Shown: positions 13,148 through 22,715 of the stretch, one piece after another
Numbering within the stretch: the first letter of the stretch is position 1
How the letters are laid out: the number at the start of each line of letters is the position of its first letter
Origin: a virus
IMG/VR virus record: IMGVR_UViG_3300032236_001766
Coordinates: 1-34,383 of that record
Reading direction: 5' to 3' (one strand)
Length of the DNA stretch: 34,383 nt
Notes under the pieces: model-generated
Databases searched by the model: none
What the model saw: only the letters and a program-made list of their open reading frames with translations
What the model was told of the DNA's origin: nothing
Made by a program: the position numbers and the translations under genes

Positions 13148-14785
13148 ATGGCAACAGTAGATAAAAACTTTAGAATTAAAAATGGATTAATTGTTGAAGG
13201 CACCACAGGTACAATCAATGGTAATAATATCCTTACAGAGTCAGCAAGTGACTCATATATCCTTAATCTTGTTGGCGGATCTACACTTGTTAAATCCGTT
13301 GACACAAATGTATTTACAGTAGACAATACAGGATATTTAACTCTTAATTCAGATGTTGTAACAACAACTGGAACTCAAACACTTACAAACAAAGAATTGG
13401 AAAACCCACTTCTTAAAGGTGAATTAAGACTCGAAGATTCAAGCGGAACTTTTGAAGCATTAATTTCTCTTTCAAGCAACGAGTTAGTTCTTGATACAGA
13501 TTCAAGAAATATTATTCTTTCACCAGAAGGTGGAGATGTTTATGTTCAAAATTCAAGCACACCAGGCAACATTGTAGTCACAAGAGATTATGCTGATGGT
13601 GCATATGATGCAAATGGTGCAGCATCAGCTGCACAAACTGCAGCTCAAAGTTATGCAGACTCTCTTGCATCAAACTACGATGCAAATGGTGCTGCTGCAG
13701 CAGCTCAAACAGCTGCACAATCTTATGCAGATACAGCAGCTACAAATGCTGAAAATGCTGCAAAATCTTATGCAGATGGTCTAGGAGCTAATTACGATCC
13801 AATAGGTTCAGCAGCTGGGGCACAAACCGCAGCAGAAAGCTACGCAGACTCGTTAGCATCACATTATGATCAAGCAGGAGCAGCAGATGCTGCTCAGACT
13901 GCAGCAGAAAGTTATGCAGATACAGTAGCAGGAACGGCACAATTAAATGCTGAAGCTTATGCTGATATCAAAAAAACAGAAGCAATTTCCGCTGCAAATA
14001 CCTATACAGACACAAAGGTTGCTGATTTAGTAGGAGCTGCTCCATCACTTCTTGATACATTAGCAAAAATTGATGCTGCAATAGCAAATGATGCTAATTT
14101 CTCAACAACTCTTCTTAATGATATTGCTACTGCTCAAGCTACCGCAGAATCTTATACAGATTCAGCAATTAGCACAGAAGTAACAAATCGAAATACAGCG
14201 ATTGCTACTGCTAAATCAGAAGCAATTACAGCAGCTGAATCTTATGCAGACAATTTAGCTGGAAATTATGATCCAGCAGGAGCAGCATCTGCTGCTCAGA
14301 CTGCAGCAGAAAGTTATGCTGATAGTTTGGCTGGAAACTATGATGAAGCAGGTTCTGCTTCATCAGCTCAATCAGCTGCAAAAACTTATGCTGACAATCT
14401 TGTTGCAAATGGTAATTCAAGTGCAACACCAACATACCAAGCTCTTAATGTTGGAAATTATACAGAATTAATTTCTGGTTGGAATAGTACATCAACTGGT
14501 GCAACATTTGTTCCAGTTTCATGGAATGCAAATTATGGAACAGCTAAATTAACTGTTCACGTAAGAGATGGCGTTCACTCACAGGCATCAGAAGTTTTGA
14601 TTGCACGTGATTCAAATAACAATATTGCTATTACAGAATATGCAATTGTTACAACAAATGGATTACTTGCTGATATTTCAGCAATATATGCAGGCGGAAC
14701 TGTTTCATTAACAGTTTCACCAACAGCTGGACATACAAATGTTGAAGCTGTAGCATCTGGTTCAGTTATAATCTGGGCAGACTAG
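13148..14785 (+). CDS. Ala-rich coiled-coil tail fibre (545 aa)
   Basis: SD AAGGAG precedes the ATG. Residues 1-15 (VDKNFRIKNGLIVEG) form an N-terminal motif shared with the gene at 14859. TLTNKELENPLL (about 78-89) is a motif repeated in the giant fibre. Residues about 150-430 are repeated helical units of the pattern SYADSLASNYDANGAA-AAQTAAQ, an alanine-rich trimeric coiled coil. The C-terminal 90 residues are a beta domain like that ending the gene at 12547, with HVRDGVHSQASEVLIARD. It is likely a long rigid fibre with a receptor-binding tip. The DNA repeats here are a source of spurious open frames on other strands. Confidence 0.8.
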   Translation: MATVDKNFRIKNGLIVEGTTGTINGNNILTESASDSYILNLVGGSTLVKSVDTNVFTVDNTGYLTLNSDVVTTTGTQTLTNKELENPLLKGELRLEDSSGTFEALISLSSNELVLDTDSRNIILSPEGGDVYVQNSSTPGNIVVTRDYADGAYDANGAASAAQTAAQSYADSLASNYDANGAAAAAQTAAQSYADTAATNAENAAKSYADGLGANYDPIGSAAGAQTAAESYADSLASHYDQAGAADAAQTAAESYADTVAGTAQLNAEAYADIKKTEAISAANTYTDTKVADLVGAAPSLLDTLAKIDAAIANDANFSTTLLNDIATAQATAESYTDSAISTEVTNRNTAIATAKSEAITAAESYADNLAGNYDPAGAASAAQTAAESYADSLAGNYDEAGSASSAQSAAKTYADNLVANGNSSATPTYQALNVGNYTELISGWNSTSTGATFVPVSWNANYGTAKLTVHVRDGVHSQASEVLIARDSNNNIAITEYAIVTTNGLLADISAIYAGGTVSLTVSPTAGHTNVEAVASGSVIIWAD

Positions 14786-14800
14786 TAGTTTAAAAGGTTC

Positions 14801-14821
14801 GGGGGATCCTTAAAATCCCCC
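14801..14821. other. Intergenic hairpin
   Basis: GGGGGAT-CCTTAAA-ATCCCCC is a perfect 7-bp stem with a 7-nt loop between two fibre genes. No T-run follows on either strand, so it looks more like an RNA-stabilising or processing hairpin than an intrinsic terminator. Confidence 0.5.
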
Positions 14822-14858
14822 ACACAAAATACAAATTCTAGGGGATAGTGAACCGAAA

Positions 14859-15209
14859 ATGACAGTAACAGATAAAGATTTTAAAGTAAAGAATGGCCTA
14901 AATGTGGCGGGAGATGCGACATTTGGATCACAAGTCATACTAGGATCAACCCCTTTAGCGTTTGATACAAATACAAATAGACTTCAATTATACATAAATA
15001 ACGCATGGTCTTCTATCGCCACATTGGACGATTTAGGAGGTAATTTGTCATTTATGGATATCGGACTTTCAATTGATTATAATGGTCAACCTACATATAT
15101 TGTCCAAGGTAATGGCGTTGTAATTAGCGGGGATAGTAAGTTTGTAGATGCAGGATCTGCAACACCTTATTCAAGTATAGAATATATATTTGATTCAGGA
15201 GTAATTTAG
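14859..15209 (+). CDS. Short fibre-associated protein (116 aa)
   Basis: It starts MTVTDKDFKVKNGLNVAGDA, the same N-terminal motif as the gene at 13148, and continues LAFDTNTNRLQLYINNAW, an attachment motif shared with 10455 and 12186. The C-terminus is a beta-rich segment ending EYIFDSGVI. It combines the heads of two neighbouring fibres without a shaft. It is perhaps an adaptor, chaperone-like partner or a deletion derivative of a longer fibre. GCGGGA at 14907 is used as an in-frame Ala-Gly pair. Confidence 0.65.
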   Translation: MTVTDKDFKVKNGLNVAGDATFGSQVILGSTPLAFDTNTNRLQLYINNAWSSIATLDDLGGNLSFMDIGLSIDYNGQPTYIVQGNGVVISGDSKFVDAGSATPYSSIEYIFDSGVI

Positions 15210-15225
15210 TATTAATCCATTAAAC

Positions 15226-15234
15226 TGGTATAAT
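15226..15234 (+). promoter_or_regulatory. Extended -10 promoter (TGGTATAAT)
   Basis: TG-G-TATAAT about 30 bp before the giant fibre gene, with no -35 match; SD AAAAGGGG follows before the ATG at 15265. Confidence 0.6.
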
Positions 15235-15264
15235 AAAAAAAATAAAAATTAAAAGGGGTAACAA

Positions 15265-18200
15265 ATGTCAACAGTAAGAATTCAACTACGTAGAGGTACA
15301 GCATCACAATGGACCTCCATCAATCCCATCCTCGCAGGTGGAGAAGCTGGCTTTGAGTCAGATACACTTAAGATTAAAATTGGTGACGGTAGCACCCACT
15401 GGAATGACCTTGGTTATGCAACAGTTACCCCACAAAACCTTACTGATGCAATTAACTCAGTAGTGGCGGGAGAAGTAAGTGGTTATGCTACCCTTACAGA
15501 CCTTTCAGATGCTATAGCACAAGAAGTTACAGATAGAAACAATGCAATTGCTACAGCCGTAAGTGCTGTTGTTGCAGGAGAAGATTTTATAGCAATATCT
15601 GAAAAAGGTGTTGCAAATGGTGTCGCTACTCTTAATTCTTCAGGAAATATTCCAGATTCTCAAATTGCTTCAGATATAGTCCGCAACATAGAAATGGGAG
15701 ATGCATTAGCTTCAGCTGAAGCAGCTATTGATATAAAAATTTCAACAGCACAATCAAATGCAGAAACATATTCAGATAATAATTTAGTAGATGCAAAATC
15801 TTATACAGATTCAAAAATTTCAACAGAAGTAACAAATCGTAATTCTGCTATAAATACAGCAAAATCTCAAGCAATTTCAACTGCTGAAACATATACAGAT
15901 ACAGCAATTAGTAATCTTGTTGCAGCAGCACCTTCGACATTAGACACATTAAAAGAAATAGCTGATGCAATAGCATCAGACGAATCAACAGCAGCAGCAC
16001 TTGCAACAACAGTAGGAACTAAAATTCCTTTATCTCAAAAAGCTTCTGCAAACGGTGTAGCAACACTTAATTCAAATTCAAAAGTTCCAATGGAACAACT
16101 TTCAATTTCAGGCGGATCAGGAATTGAATATGACCCTTCAACAGGAATAATAGCAGTAAATAGTACTATTGCAACAATAACATATGTAGGTTCACGAATA
16201 GATGGCGTTAGATCAGATGCTTATAATTATACTGATGTTGCAGCGGGAGTTGCATCAGAAGCAACAATTGCTGGTGTTATAGAAGCTAAAGCATATGCTG
16301 ATACAAAATCTACTCAAGCAATAAATAGTTCAAAGTCATATACTGATATTGCAGTTACTAGCGTAGAAGCATATACTGATTCTGCAATTGCAACAGAAGT
16401 AACAAATAGAAATAATGCAATTTCAGCATCATTAACTACTGCAGAAAATTTTGCTTCTAGTGTTGCTTCATCTGCACAAAATACAGCAGAATCATATGCT
16501 GATACTAAAAAATCAGAAGCAATATCTACTGCTGAATCTTATGCAGATCAAAAGAAATCAGAAGCAATTACTGCTTCAGAAGGATACACTGATTCAGCAA
16601 TATCGTCAGAGGTAACTGCACGTAATTCTGCAATTGCAACAGCTAAATCTCAAGCAATTTCTACATCAGAAACATATGCTGATTTAGTTGCAGGAAATGC
16701 ACAAACAAATGCAGAATCATATGCGGATACAAAGAAATCTGAAGCTATTACAGCAGCAGAATCATTTGCTACCGCTGCAGATTCAACTTTACATACTACT
16801 GTTACTGGCGAAATTGCAACAGCTAAATCTCAAGCAATTTCTACTGCTGAAGGATATACTGATACAGCAATCAGCAACCTTGTTAATGGTGCACCTTCAA
16901 CATTAGATACACTCAAAGAAATTGCAGATGCTCTTGGATCAGATGCAAATCTTTCAACAACAATTACAAATCATATTGCTTCAGCTAAAGCAGATGCAGA
17001 AGCGTATACAGATTCAAGTATTGCAACAGAAGTTACAAATCGTAACTCAGCTATTAATACTGCTAAATCTCAAGCAATTACAACATCAGAAGCCTATACA
17101 GATAGTGCTATATCTGGAGAAGTGTCTAATAGAAATACAGCAATTTCTAATGCAATCTCAACAGAAGTTACAAATAGAAATTCAGCTATAGCAACAGCTA
17201 AGTCTGATGCTGAAACATATACTGATTCTGCAATCTCAACAGAAGTTACAAATAGAAATTCAGCGATATTAACTGCTAAAAATTCAGCAATTACAACTTC
17301 AGAAAACTATACAGATAATGCAATTTCTACAGAAGTTACAAATAGAAATAATGCAATAGCGGGAATTGTAAAAACAACCGATACTGGTTCCGTGACCTCA
17401 GCAATGATTTTAGATGGAACAATTGTAGATGGAGATATTTCAACATCAGCTTCTATAGCAGATACTAAACTTGCAACGATAACAACATCTGGAAAAGTTG
17501 CTAACTCTGCTACAACAGCTACAGATGCAAATACAGCTTCAGCAATTGTTGCTCGTGATGCATCTGGCAACTTTACAGCTAATTTAATTACAGTTAATAC
17601 AACTCCTACTGCAAATGGACACGCAGCTTCTAAGGCTTATGTTGATAACGTAGCTTCAGGAATGAATTGGCATACTGCAGTAAAAGCAGCTTCAACTGGT
17701 AATAGCGGAGTAACTTATAGTAATGGAACAGCTGGAGTAGGCGCAACCCTTACAGCAGATACAAATCGTTCAATTGCAACTCTTGATAACGCTTCCTTAG
17801 TAGTTGGCAATAGAGTTTTGATGAAAGATCAAACGGATGCTAAGCAAAACGGTATTTACGTTGTAACAACTCTTGGAAGCTCTTCAGCCCCTTGGGTATT
17901 GACTCGTGCTTCAGATGCAAATAACAGCACCCCAGGACAGGTAGCCCCAGGAGATGCAGTTTATGTTCAGGGTGGAACTGTAAATGGAAATCAAGCATTT
18001 ATTGAAACTGGAGAAGGAACTGGAACAGGGCTTTCTATAGTATTAGGCACAGATTCTGTTACATGGACACAGTTTACTGGAGCAGCTAACTTAACTGCAG
18101 GAAATGGTCTTACACGTACAGGTAACTCAATAGATGTTGTTTCTTCAACACTTAATATCACAGCAGATGCAGTAGATCTTGCAACCGTATCTCAAACAAA

Positions 18201-19755
18201 TACTACAGGTGGAAACCTTGCAAATGGTATTGTTTCCGCAATTACAGTAGATGCTTATGGTCGTGTTACAGGATATCAAACTGGAGCACAAAACGTTGCA
18301 AGTACCTCAAATAAAGGTATTGCTTCTTTTGATTCCGCATCATTTACAGTAACATCTGGTAACGTAGTTATTAAATCAGCTGGTATCTCAAATACACAGC
18401 TTGCTAATTCAAGCGTAACAATTGGTACAACAGCAATTGCTTTAGGCTCTTCATCAACTACTCTTGTAGGTCTGACATCAGTATCATCAACTGGATTTAC
18501 TGGTGCACTTACTGGTAATGCTGATACAGCAACTAAGCTTGCAACAGCACGTAATATTAATGGTGTATCGTTTGATGGTTCAGCAGCAATTACTGTAAAA
18601 GCATCTACTACAAATGCTCTTACAATTGGAACAGGCCTTTCAGGATCATCGTTTGATGGCTCAGCTGGGGTTACAATTGCTATAGATTCAACAGTAGCAA
18701 CATTAACTGGATCACAGACTCTTACAAATAAGACTCTTACATCTCCAACAATTGGAACAATCCTTAATACTGGTACATTAACACTTCCAACATCAACAGA
18801 TACACTTATTGGTAAGGCTACAACAGATACCCTTACAAATAAAACATTTGATACAGCTGGAACAGGTAACGTATTTAAGATTGCTGGAACTCAAATTTCA
18901 GCTAATACAGGTACAGGATCAAACGTTCTTGCTACCAGCCCAACAGTAACTGGTCTTTCAACAGATACACTTACAACAACTGGTAACGTAACGGTTGGCG
19001 GTAACTTAACAGTTAATGGTACAACAACTACAATTAACTCAACAACTCTCAATACAACAGAGCAAGTTCTTGTTATCTCTAATGCAGCTACACCAACAGA
19101 TGTAACTGCAAATGGTGCGGGAATTACAATTAAGGGTGCTACAGATAAGACAATTAAATGGTACTCATCAACAGGTGCTGTAACATTCTCTGAAAATATT
19201 GATATAGCATCAGGTAAAACATATAAGATTAATGGAACAGATGTACTTACTGCTACAGCAGTAGGTGGAAGAACAATTCCAGGTTCAGCAATCGTTGGTT
19301 TGACAGATACTCAAACTCTTACAAATAAGACTTTGACTTCTCCATCATTAACAACACCAACAGTATCTTCTGGAACCTTAACAGTTTCATCATCTGGTGT
19401 AACATTCTCAGATGGAACAGCTCAAACAACTGCAGGTGTTGCATCACTTACAACAATTGGAACTGCAATTGCTGCTTCAAACGGAACATATTATCCATCA
19501 CAATATCGTGATCAGATGGTTCCAATTTCAGGTGCATATGCACTTACAATTGCTCCAGATGGAACAAATACAGCAGCTGTTGGTACATCAGTAGACTTCT
19601 ATCAATCAGCAGGAACAGGTGCAAGCTTTGTAGCGGGATCAGGTGTAACAATTATTTCCACCCCAGGACTAAAGCTTAGAACTACTGGCTCTGTTGCAAC
19701 AATAATGAAGACAGCAGCAAATACATGGTTACTATTTGGTGACTTGTCAGCATAA
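15265..19755 (+). CDS. Giant tail fibre (1496 aa)
   Basis: Residues 1-55 (VRIQLRRGTASQWTSINPI, then IKIGDGSTHWNDLGY) are a well-known phage fibre N-terminal domain that joins the fibre to the tail. Residues about 60-720 are Ala/Thr/Ser-rich helical repeats (AETYTDTAIS, VTNRNSAI, LKEIADAI), a long trimeric coiled coil. About 785-935 follow ASKAYVDNVASGMNWHTAV and a globular domain (RVLMKDQTDAKQNGIYVV) found in many fibres. Then beta repeats with TLTNKTLTSP at about 1153 and 1352. The last about 100 residues (YRDQMVPISGAYALTIAPDG to WLLFGDLSA) form the tip. It should set host range. Five in-frame GCG-GGA codon pairs occur. Its own promoter is at 15226. Confidence 0.85.
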   Translation: MSTVRIQLRRGTASQWTSINPILAGGEAGFESDTLKIKIGDGSTHWNDLGYATVTPQNLTDAINSVVAGEVSGYATLTDLSDAIAQEVTDRNNAIATAVSAVVAGEDFIAISEKGVANGVATLNSSGNIPDSQIASDIVRNIEMGDALASAEAAIDIKISTAQSNAETYSDNNLVDAKSYTDSKISTEVTNRNSAINTAKSQAISTAETYTDTAISNLVAAAPSTLDTLKEIADAIASDESTAAALATTVGTKIPLSQKASANGVATLNSNSKVPMEQLSISGGSGIEYDPSTGIIAVNSTIATITYVGSRIDGVRSDAYNYTDVAAGVASEATIAGVIEAKAYADTKSTQAINSSKSYTDIAVTSVEAYTDSAIATEVTNRNNAISASLTTAENFASSVASSAQNTAESYADTKKSEAISTAESYADQKKSEAITASEGYTDSAISSEVTARNSAIATAKSQAISTSETYADLVAGNAQTNAESYADTKKSEAITAAESFATAADSTLHTTVTGEIATAKSQAISTAEGYTDTAISNLVNGAPSTLDTLKEIADALGSDANLSTTITNHIASAKADAEAYTDSSIATEVTNRNSAINTAKSQAITTSEAYTDSAISGEVSNRNTAISNAISTEVTNRNSAIATAKSDAETYTDSAISTEVTNRNSAILTAKNSAITTSENYTDNAISTEVTNRNNAIAGIVKTTDTGSVTSAMILDGTIVDGDISTSASIADTKLATITTSGKVANSATTATDANTASAIVARDASGNFTANLITVNTTPTANGHAASKAYVDNVASGMNWHTAVKAASTGNSGVTYSNGTAGVGATLTADTNRSIATLDNASLVVGNRVLMKDQTDAKQNGIYVVTTLGSSSAPWVLTRASDANNSTPGQVAPGDAVYVQGGTVNGNQAFIETGEGTGTGLSIVLGTDSVTWTQFTGAANLTAGNGLTRTGNSIDVVSSTLNITADAVDLATVSQTNTTGGNLANGIVSAITVDAYGRVTGYQTGAQNVASTSNKGIASFDSASFTVTSGNVVIKSAGISNTQLANSSVTIGTTAIALGSSSTTLVGLTSVSSTGFTGALTGNADTATKLATARNINGVSFDGSAAITVKASTTNALTIGTGLSGSSFDGSAGVTIAIDSTVATLTGSQTLTNKTLTSPTIGTILNTGTLTLPTSTDTLIGKATTDTLTNKTFDTAGTGNVFKIAGTQISANTGTGSNVLATSPTVTGLSTDTLTTTGNVTVGGNLTVNGTTTTINSTTLNTTEQVLVISNAATPTDVTANGAGITIKGATDKTIKWYSSTGAVTFSENIDIASGKTYKINGTDVLTATAVGGRTIPGSAIVGLTDTQTLTNKTLTSPSLTTPTVSSGTLTVSSSGVTFSDGTAQTTAGVASLTTIGTAIAASNGTYYPSQYRDQMVPISGAYALTIAPDGTNTAAVGTSVDFYQSAGTGASFVAGSGVTIISTPGLKLRTTGSVATIMKTAANTWLLFGDLSA

Positions 19756-19757
19756 TC

Positions 19758-19766
19758 TGGTATAAT
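19758..19766 (+). promoter_or_regulatory. Extended -10 promoter (TGGTATAAT)
   Basis: TG-G-TATAAT directly after the giant-fibre stop codon; SD AAAAGGGGAC precedes the ATG at 19793. Nearly the same arrangement as before 15265, so the two genes are probably expressed alike. Confidence 0.6.
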
Positions 19767-19792
19767 TAAAAAATAGAAAAGGGGACAATAAA

Positions 19793-21307
19793 ATGTCAAA
19801 GCAAGCAGGTAGATTTTCAGCAGATGGTCAAGATCAACACGTTGCCCCGTTAGCCGTAACAGGTTTAACAGCAGCAAATGTAGGAACTGGTAGGGCATAT
19901 AACAATGGAGCAGCAAACTTAGCATGGACACTTCCAGCTAACTCTATTCCAGCTACATTATATACTATTACATCAACTCCAGCAACTACAACACAAACAA
20001 CATCATCTACATCATACCAGTTTACTGGATTAGCATCTGGTACTGCTTATACATTTACAGTTGTCCCCTCAAACTCTTATGGTTCTGGAGCATCAACTAC
20101 CTCTGGATCAATAACAGCTACTACGGTTCCGCAAGCACCTACAATTGGCACAGCCACAGATACAGGTTCTGGACGTGCTTACAATAATGGGCTTGCAACA
20201 GTTCCATTTACAGCAGGTGCAACAGGAGGTTCAGCAATTACTGGATATACTGTTACAGCATCAGCAGGAGGATTTACTGGAACTGGAACAACTTCTCCAA
20301 TTACAGTTGCAGGTCTTGCATCAGCAACAGCATATACCTATACTGTTACTGCAACAAATGCTAATGGAACATCAGCAGCATCTGCAGCATCTAACTCTGT
20401 TACAGCAACAACAATCCCACAGGCACCGCAAGCACCTGGAGTTACATCTACAACAAACGGTGTAGATGTAGTATCTTGGACAGCGGGAGCAAATGGTGGT
20501 CTTGCACAGACATTTAATATTACAGATGGAACAACATCTTACACAAACGTTACATCACCATATTCATTTGGTGAAACAGCAGGATCTACACACTCATTTA
20601 CAATTACAGCTGTAAATGCAAATGGAACTTCAGTAGGAGCAGCAACTGGATCTATTGTTACATTCTTTGCCCCACCTACATTCTTCTCACCCCCAGGGTT
20701 CTTTGCACCACCAATATTCTTTGCACCACCAGGGTTCTTTGCACCACCAATATTCTTTGCACCACCAGGGTTCTTTGCACCACCAGGATTTTACATCATT
20801 CCTTATTTTGCTGGACTTTGCATTGATGGAGATACTTTAATTGATACTTCAAATGGTAAAGTTGCAATGAAAGATTTAAAAGAAGGAGATGCTCTTCTTT
20901 CTTATAGTATTAAAGAAATTAATGATCAACCAGATTATCAAAAATTCTCATGGAATTCTGAAACATTCACAGTTGATTCAGAAGGATTTACAGAATCTGT
21001 AATTACTGAAATTTCTTCTAAAGAAGATTCAGATATAGTTTGCTTTAACGATAATACAAAAATTAAAATGACATTTACTCAGCCAGTATTTGTTAAGTCT
21101 CACGTTGACAACATATATAGAGTTAAAGAAGCTTATTTTGTTGAAGAGGGCGACTTACTTATTTGGGCATCAGAAGATGGCTCATATACTGAAGTTCCAG
21201 TTACTAAAATTGATTATTATACTGATGAAACTCGTACAGTTTATCAGCTCACATGTAAACCGCATGACTGGTTCTTTGCTGACGGAATGTTAGTTCACAA
21301 TAAATAA
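19793..21307 (+). CDS. Fibronectin-III adhesin with FFAPPG repeat and C-terminal Hint domain (504 aa)
   Basis: Three fibronectin type III-like domains span about 15-105, 108-205 and 210-288; the pattern YTVTASAGG, ATAYTYTVTATNANG is clear. Residues 291-333 are seven FFxPPx units (DNA repeat 20663-20788). A Hint (hedgehog/intein) domain follows. C343 begins block A (CIDGDTLIDTSNGKV), and the domain ends WFFADGMLVHNK with H502-N503 one residue before the stop. Hint domains rearrange the peptide bond at their first Cys, cutting off or ligating the preceding protein. The block B His appears replaced (TFTQPVF), so activity may be partial. Probable virion adhesin, processed or tethered through its C-terminus. 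Confidence 0.8.
   Translation: MSKQAGRFSADGQDQHVAPLAVTGLTAANVGTGRAYNNGAANLAWTLPANSIPATLYTITSTPATTTQTTSSTSYQFTGLASGTAYTFTVVPSNSYGSGASTTSGSITATTVPQAPTIGTATDTGSGRAYNNGLATVPFTAGATGGSAITGYTVTASAGGFTGTGTTSPITVAGLASATAYTYTVTATNANGTSAASAASNSVTATTIPQAPQAPGVTSTTNGVDVVSWTAGANGGLAQTFNITDGTTSYTNVTSPYSFGETAGSTHSFTITAVNANGTSVGAATGSIVTFFAPPTFFSPPGFFAPPIFFAPPGFFAPPIFFAPPGFFAPPGFYIIPYFAGLCIDGDTLIDTSNGKVAMKDLKEGDALLSYSIKEINDQPDYQKFSWNSETFTVDSEGFTESVITEISSKEDSDIVCFNDNTKIKMTFTQPVFVKSHVDNIYRVKEAYFVEEGDLLIWASEDGSYTEVPVTKIDYYTDETRTVYQLTCKPHDWFFADGMLVHNK
20663..20788 (+). repeat. Seven 18-bp tandem repeats encoding FF(A/S)PP(G/I/T)
   Basis: Seven direct units of TTCTTTGCACCACCA plus a variable triplet (GGG, ATA, ACA or GGA); the first two are more diverged. 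The last units alternate PPG and PPI. The array joins the third fibronectin domain to the Hint domain. Near-identity of the later units suggests recent expansion by slippage. Four units carry Pro-Pro-Gly, the favoured context of prolyl-4-hydroxylases. Confidence 0.9.
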
Positions 21308-21325
21308 TATTTAGTAGATTGGAAT

Positions 21326-21967
21326 ATGTTTGTGAATCAAACATGGAGCTCAAAAGAAAATTTGGGTATAGGAATTTCTGTCTATAGGGATGTTTTTACA
21401 AAAGACTTAAACATAATAGAAGATATGATTGGTGTTTTAGAAAACCCTTTAAGTCCTTATTCTTGGAAAAAATCTTATGTTGGCGATAAAAAAGAAGTAA
21501 ATAATTATAGAAACTCTAATGATTTTAAATTTAGAAAATCAGACATAAGAAATGATAGTAAAGAATCAAAAATAATTAAAGATGTTTGGCAAACATGTTA
21601 TGATAAAATGATTGTTGCAGTTGATGATTATATTAAAGAGTACAAAATGAATCCTTTGCAATACTGGGAAGTTATGAATTTTATTAAATATGAACCAGGT
21701 CAATATTTTGAAACACATTGTGACCATGGATTTACATATAACTCAACTACATCGTTAGTTGGATATTTAAATGATGACTACGAAGGCGGGGAGTTATATT
21801 TTCCACTACAAGACCTAACAATAAAACCAAAAATAGGAGATTTATACATATTTCCATCAACTTATGTATATCCTCATAAAGCAATGCCAGTTAAAGATGG
21901 GTTAAAGTATTCATTAGTTACAATGTTAGATCATAATCCAAAATGGCATTATATTGGAAAGCAATAA
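21326..21967 (+). CDS. 2OG-Fe(II) oxygenase 1 of the array
   Basis: P4H-type protein, 213 aa. Iron ligands: H131-C-D133 in THCDHGF and H184 in YPHKAMP. K194 (GLKYSLVTML) stands at the 2OG-binding position usually held by Arg or Lys. The block YLNDDYEGGELYFP precedes DLTIKPKIGDLYIFP. The preceding helix-strand QYWEVMNFIKYEPG is shared with array member 4 (23788), its closest paralogue. There is only a weak SD, and the start lies 19 nt after the Hint-adhesin stop, so it may be transcribed together with that adhesin. Substrate unknown; the adjacent FFAPPG repeat is an attractive candidate. Confidence 0.88.
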   Translation: MFVNQTWSSKENLGIGISVYRDVFTKDLNIIEDMIGVLENPLSPYSWKKSYVGDKKEVNNYRNSNDFKFRKSDIRNDSKESKIIKDVWQTCYDKMIVAVDDYIKEYKMNPLQYWEVMNFIKYEPGQYFETHCDHGFTYNSTTSLVGYLNDDYEGGELYFPLQDLTIKPKIGDLYIFPSTYVYPHKAMPVKDGLKYSLVTMLDHNPKWHYIGKQ

Positions 21968-21971
21968 AAAT

Positions 21972-22715
21972 ATGGAATATAAAAGCATTAAGTTTTCATC
22001 AACTAAAAAATGGATTGATGATAGCCATATAACATATCCATCTCCAGCTAACAAAAATTTACCAACATGGTATAAAGAATCTAAAAATTTTATGACTGAT
22101 AAAAATACTGGAGAAATTTTAAAAGATAGTAATGGTAATAAAATAGTATCATGGAGAGCATGTCCATCAATGCTAGATACTTATTTGACTGGTTATGTAT
22201 TAAAAACTCCATGCGATATAACATTTTATAAAAATGAGTTTAATATTATAGATGTAAATGTTGAAAATCAAAAATATAAAGATTTTTGTCAAAAAAGATC
22301 TCCTATGGATGAATCTGGGTTCTTTCACCCTAAAGGTTTTTATAAAAATCATTTTGCATGGCATGGATATTGGAATATTGAAACTCCAGAAGGATATAGT
22401 TGTTTATTTTTAAATCCAATCAATCATTTTAATCTTCCGTTTCTAGATACTTCTGGAATAATTGACACAGATAAAGTATCAATTCCAGGATCAATCCCGT
22501 TTTTTATACCAGAAGGTTGGACGGGAACTATACAGGCTGGAACCCCATATATGCAAGTAATACCATTTAAAAAAGAAAATTGGGAATCTACTTTTGTAAA
22601 AGAAGAAGAAGATGTTTTTTATAAAAAGAAAATAGAGGTTACAAGGCTTTTCAGACAAAGAAAAACTGGCGGTATATATAAAGAAAAATTTTGGAATAGA
22701 AAAGATTATAAATGA
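21972..22715 (+). CDS. DUF6065-like protein A (247 aa)
   Basis: I start at the ATG at 21972; a TTG six codons upstream inside the previous gene is possible. The protein begins with LPTWYKESKNFM after a short strand, then ACPSMLDTYLTGYVLKTPCDI. The C-terminal half has LFLNPINHFNLPFLDTSGII, then AGTPYMQVIPFKKENW. This tail strongly resembles the end of DUF6065 family proteins, whose function is unknown. The gene at 25145 is a paralogue. No known catalytic triad is visible. Placement between oxygenase genes, with a 4-nt overlap into the next one, suggests it works with them, for example in substrate binding or modification. Confidence 0.65.
   Translation: MEYKSIKFSSTKKWIDDSHITYPSPANKNLPTWYKESKNFMTDKNTGEILKDSNGNKIVSWRACPSMLDTYLTGYVLKTPCDITFYKNEFNIIDVNVENQKYKDFCQKRSPMDESGFFHPKGFYKNHFAWHGYWNIETPEGYSCLFLNPINHFNLPFLDTSGIIDTDKVSIPGSIPFFIPEGWTGTIQAGTPYMQVIPFKKENWESTFVKEEEDVFYKKKIEVTRLFRQRKTGGIYKEKFWNRKDYK

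Noticed and set aside
13590-14471. Leu/Met/Gln-rich open frames on both strands inside the Ala-rich fibre gene
   Set aside because: They arise from the repeated GCA/GCT/CAA codons of the coiled coil read in other frames.
20145-20840. Gln/His/Leu-rich frames inside the fibronectin and FFAPPG region
   Set aside because: They are frame-shifted readings of the same repeats, without starts or ribosome sites of their own.
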